The notes beneath the pieces are model-generated. The model had not been told where the DNA came from. It saw only the letters and a list, made by a program, of their open reading frames with translations, and ran no database searches. This document shows positions 6,009 to 8,090 of a stretch of 8,090 bases of DNA, piece by piece (the first letter of the stretch is position 1; every line of letters starts with the position of its first letter). A program made the translations under genes and the position numbers. The stretch is taken from contig JAEWEK010000065.1 in NCBI GenBank assembly GCA_023389425.1, forward strand, positions 1 to 8,090. Reading direction: 5' to 3'. This DNA is from Pseudomonadota bacterium (GTDB lineage Bacteria > Pseudomonadota > Gammaproteobacteria > Burkholderiales > Burkholderiaceae_D).

Positions 6009-6832
6009 GGCCCCGCCTTCCGGTACAGCTTTGCGCGCCGCGCCAGCACCTCGAATCGGCTCGCGTAGGCCGAGAACTCGATGCTCTCCTTGCTGCCCAG
6101 GCCGAGGAAGCCGCGGTGGCACAAGGATTCGTGGAACAGCCCCAGCACCCGGTCCTGCAGGCGCCGGTTAAAGTAGATCATCACGTTGCGGCAGCTGATG
6201 AAATGGGTTTCCGAGAACACGCTGTCGGTGGCCAGGCTGTGGTCGGCGAAGGTCACGTTCTCGACCAGCGCGCGGTCGAAACGCGCCCCGCCGTACGCGG
6301 CCGTATAGTAGTCAGAGAACGCGCGCGTGCCGCCCGCCTTCTGGTAATTCTCGGTGTACAGGCGCATGCGCTCGAGCGGGAACACGCCGCGCCGCGCCGC
6401 TTCCAGCGACTCCGGGTTGATGTCGGTCGCATAGATCATGGCGCGCTCCAGCAGCCCTTCCTCGTGCAGGACGATGGCAAGCGAATACACCTCCTCGCCG
6501 GTGCTGCAGCCCGCCACCCAGACCTTCACCGAGGGATAGGTCTTCAGCAGCGGTACCACCTGCGTGCGCAACGCGGCGAAATAGTCCGGGTCGCGAAACA
6601 TCTCGGTCACCGGAATGGTCAGGTACTGCAGCAGCAGCGCGAACGCGGCCGGGTCGTGCATCACGCGCTCCTGCAGGGCCGACACCGTATTGCAGCCCAG
6701 CTCGCGCAGTGCGACCAGCACACGCCGCTTCTGGGAAGCGCCGGTGTAATCGCGGAAGTCATAGTTATACTTCAGATAGACCGCTTCCACCAGCATCTTG
6801 ATCTCGATGTCGACGTCGCTGTGCGGCTTCAC
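6005..6832 (-). CDS. cheR: CheR-type protein-glutamate methyltransferase
   Basis: SAM-dependent methyltransferase of the CheR family, expected to methylate glutamates on a signalling protein. Starting at GTG 6832-6830 it has 275 residues. An N-terminal helical domain (about 1-75) leads to TEMFRDP (76-82). The SAM site AGCSTGEE is at 107-114, ATDINP at 135-140 and CRNVMIYF at 214-221. The GTG is preferred because it overlaps the upstream TGA as GTGA, like the next two junctions, and has GGAG five bases before it. An in-frame ATG at 6856 would add eight residues (MDADHGAH) and overlap the upstream gene by 28 bases. The segment GLGSKES (244-250) stands where classical CheR has a GHSE motif, and the 155-200 region reads differently from Salmonella CheR, so the substrate may not be a standard chemoreceptor. 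Catalytic competence looks intact. Confidence 0.93.
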   Translation of the reverse strand: MKPHSDVDIEIKMLVEAVYLKYNYDFRDYTGASQKRRVLVALRELGCNTVSALQERVMHDPAAFALLLQYLTIPVTEMFRDPDYFAALRTQVVPLLKTYPSVKVWVAGCSTGEEVYSLAIVLHEEGLLERAMIYATDINPESLEAARRGVFPLERMRLYTENYQKAGGTRAFSDYYTAAYGGARFDRALVENVTFADHSLATDSVFSETHFISCRNVMIYFNRRLQDRVLGLFHESLCHRGFLGLGSKESIEFSAYASRFEVLARRAKLYRKAGP

Positions 6833-8090
6833 ATGCGCTCCATGGTCGGCATCCACACGCGCAGCAGCGAGTAAAGGCGGGTCAGGTCGATCGGCTTGGC
6901 AAGATAGTCATTGGCGCCGGCCGCCAGGCACTGCTCCTGGTCGTCCTTCATCGCCTTGGCCGTGATGGCGATGATCGGCAGGCGGTCGAAACGGGCATCG
7001 AGCCGGATGCGGCGGGTCGCCTCCAGCCCGTCCATGCCCGGCATCATCACGTCCATCAGCACCAGGTCCACGTCTTCCACCTCGTCCAGCCTGGCCAGCG
7101 CCTCGAAGCCGTTGCGGGCCACCACGACACTCGCGCCGCGCTGCTCCAGCGCGCTGGTCAGCGCGAACACATTGCGCACGTCGTCATCCACCAGCAGGAT
7201 GCTGCGGCCCTCGAACACGCGGTCGCGGCCGCGCACGGCCTTGAGCATGTGCTGGCGTTCGGACGACAGCTGCGACTCGACCTTGTGCAGGAACAGCGTC
7301 ACCTCGTCCAGCAGGCGCTCCGGCGAGCGCGCGCCCTTGATGATGATCGAGCGCGAATACTTGAGCAGCTCGGCCTCTTCGTCGCGCGTCAGGTTGCGGC
7401 CGGTGTAGACGATCACCGGCGGGAAGCTGCACATCTCTTCGTGCGACATCTGCTCCAGCAGCTCGCGGCCCTGCATGTCGGGCAGCTTGAGGTCGATGAT
7501 CATGCAATCGAAGATCTCGCCGCGCAGCAGGGCCAGCGCCTCGGCGCCGGTGCCGACCGCCGAGATGTGGACGTCGGCATCGGCGATCAGTTGCACCACG
7601 CTGTCGCGCTGGCGCTCGTCGTCCTCGACCAGCAGCACGCGCTTGATCTGCTGTGCCGATTTGTCCTGCAGCTTGCGGAACACCTGCTCCAGCTGCTCGC
7701 GCGTGGTCGGCTTGTGCGCATAGCCGATGGCGCCCAGGTGCAGGGCCTCGCCGCCGTTGTCCATGCTCGACACCACGTGCACCGGGATATGGCGCGTGGC
7801 CGGGTCGTCCTTCAGCATCTGCAGCAGCGACAGGCCGGAACGGTCCGGCAGGCGGATGTCGAGCAGGATCGCGTCCGGTTTTTCGCCGGCCGCCAGTTCC
7901 AGCCCCTCGCCCGCGGTCATCGCCACCAGGCAGCGGAAATCGAGGTCGTGCGCGAGGTCGAACAGGATGCGCGCGAAACCGGGGTCGTCCTCCACCACCA
8001 GCACCGTGCGCGCGCCGTCGGCCGGGCGCGCGCGGTCGTCGGCGAAGGCCGGCGCGGGGCGCTCGCCGGCGTCGCCGGACGGTTCGGGCT
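6829..8090 (-). CDS. three tandem receiver domains, C-terminal part of a probable hybrid kinase (5' end off window)
   Basis: The frame is open to the right edge, giving 419 complete codons and ending WMPTMERM then TGA. A 28-residue Pro/Ala/charged linker is followed by three REC domains (residue numbers count from the first complete codon). REC1 (about 29-145) has acidic 33-35, Asp77 in LLDIRLPD, Ser107 and Lys126. REC2 (about 150-271) has Asp199 in IIDLKLPD and Thr229, but Lys251 lies in IIKGARSPERLL rather than the usual KP. REC3 (about 296-414) has Asp346 in MDVMMPGMDG, Thr376 and Lys398 in AKP. All three keep the phosphoacceptor Asp. The linker-REC-REC-REC end is typical of large sensor kinases with sensory, HisKA and HATPase domains further upstream; those lie off the window, so kinase identity is inferred. 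A GTG at 8004 could start a standalone protein, but it falls in the first strand of REC1 and would break that domain. It is coupled to cheR by a GTGA overlap. Confidence 0.9.
   Translation of the reverse strand, partial: PEPSGDAGERPAPAFADDRARPADGARTVLVVEDDPGFARILFDLAHDLDFRCLVAMTAGEGLELAAGEKPDAILLDIRLPDRSGLSLLQMLKDDPATRHIPVHVVSSMDNGGEALHLGAIGYAHKPTTREQLEQVFRKLQDKSAQQIKRVLLVEDDERQRDSVVQLIADADVHISAVGTGAEALALLRGEIFDCMIIDLKLPDMQGRELLEQMSHEEMCSFPPVIVYTGRNLTRDEEAELLKYSRSIIIKGARSPERLLDEVTLFLHKVESQLSSERQHMLKAVRGRDRVFEGRSILLVDDDVRNVFALTSALEQRGASVVVARNGFEALARLDEVEDVDLVLMDVMMPGMDGLEATRRIRLDARFDRLPIIAITAKAMKDDQEQCLAAGANDYLAKPIDLTRLYSLLRVWMPTMERM

Noticed and set aside
6009..6122. Upstream extension of CheB
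   Set aside because: The added segment lies inside cheR, is Arg/Gly/Pro-rich without a receiver fold, and the ATGA-coupled start fits the operon pattern.
5897..6874. Plus-strand frame opposite cheR and cheB
   Set aside because: It overlaps two confident minus-strand genes and shows low-complexity, Arg/His/Gln-rich composition.
6829..8004. Standalone triple-REC protein starting at GTG 8004
   Set aside because: The GTG encodes the Val of the first REC strand, and the frame continues open to the window edge through a linker, so this is an internal codon of a longer protein.
1..8090. Mobile elements, CRISPR arrays, tRNA or rRNA genes
   Set aside because: No transposase, integrase, direct-repeat array or cloverleaf-like segment was recognised; base composition is even apart from the AT-rich ahpC promoter.

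Overview
This is a high-GC stretch from a proteobacterium. The AhpC/AhpF pair, a RecQ-family helicase and a hybrid-kinase/CheR/CheB operon would fit a betaproteobacterium of the Massilia/Oxalobacteraceae type. That placement is inferred from gene content, base composition and general resemblance, not from a search. All confident genes lie on the minus strand, so the window reads right to left. The long plus-strand open frames are high-GC antisense shadows.

Right part (8090 to 4168): a tightly packed signalling operon. It begins off-window with a multi-domain protein, of which a linker and three tandem receiver (REC) domains are visible. CheR-type methyltransferase, a CheB methylesterase domain without a receiver, and a soluble REC-histidine kinase follow. 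The three junctions are all 4-base stop/start overlaps (GTGA, ATGA, ATGA), which suggests translational coupling and balanced synthesis. No chemoreceptor, CheA, CheW or CheY is visible, so this looks like a phosphorelay combined with a methylation/demethylation pair rather than a standard chemotaxis operon.

Middle part (4167 to 1709): a peroxide-defence unit, ahpC then ahpF. A 146-base gap before ahpC holds a good sigma70-like promoter with an OxyR-like box directly against its -35 element. AhpC (2-Cys peroxiredoxin) reduces peroxides and AhpF (FAD/NADH disulfide reductase) recycles it. The 174-base gap between them carries several hairpins, one followed by a T run on the coding strand, which could lower ahpF expression relative to ahpC.

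Left part (1708 to 1): a 374-base gap holding a plausible 40-codon plus-strand membrane peptide gene and some inverted repeats, followed by a RecQ-family DNA helicase whose C-terminus runs off the window. Its helicase core is complete, but the expected zinc-binding cysteine cluster is absent from the visible part. I see no rRNA, tRNA, CRISPR array, insertion sequence or phage genes.
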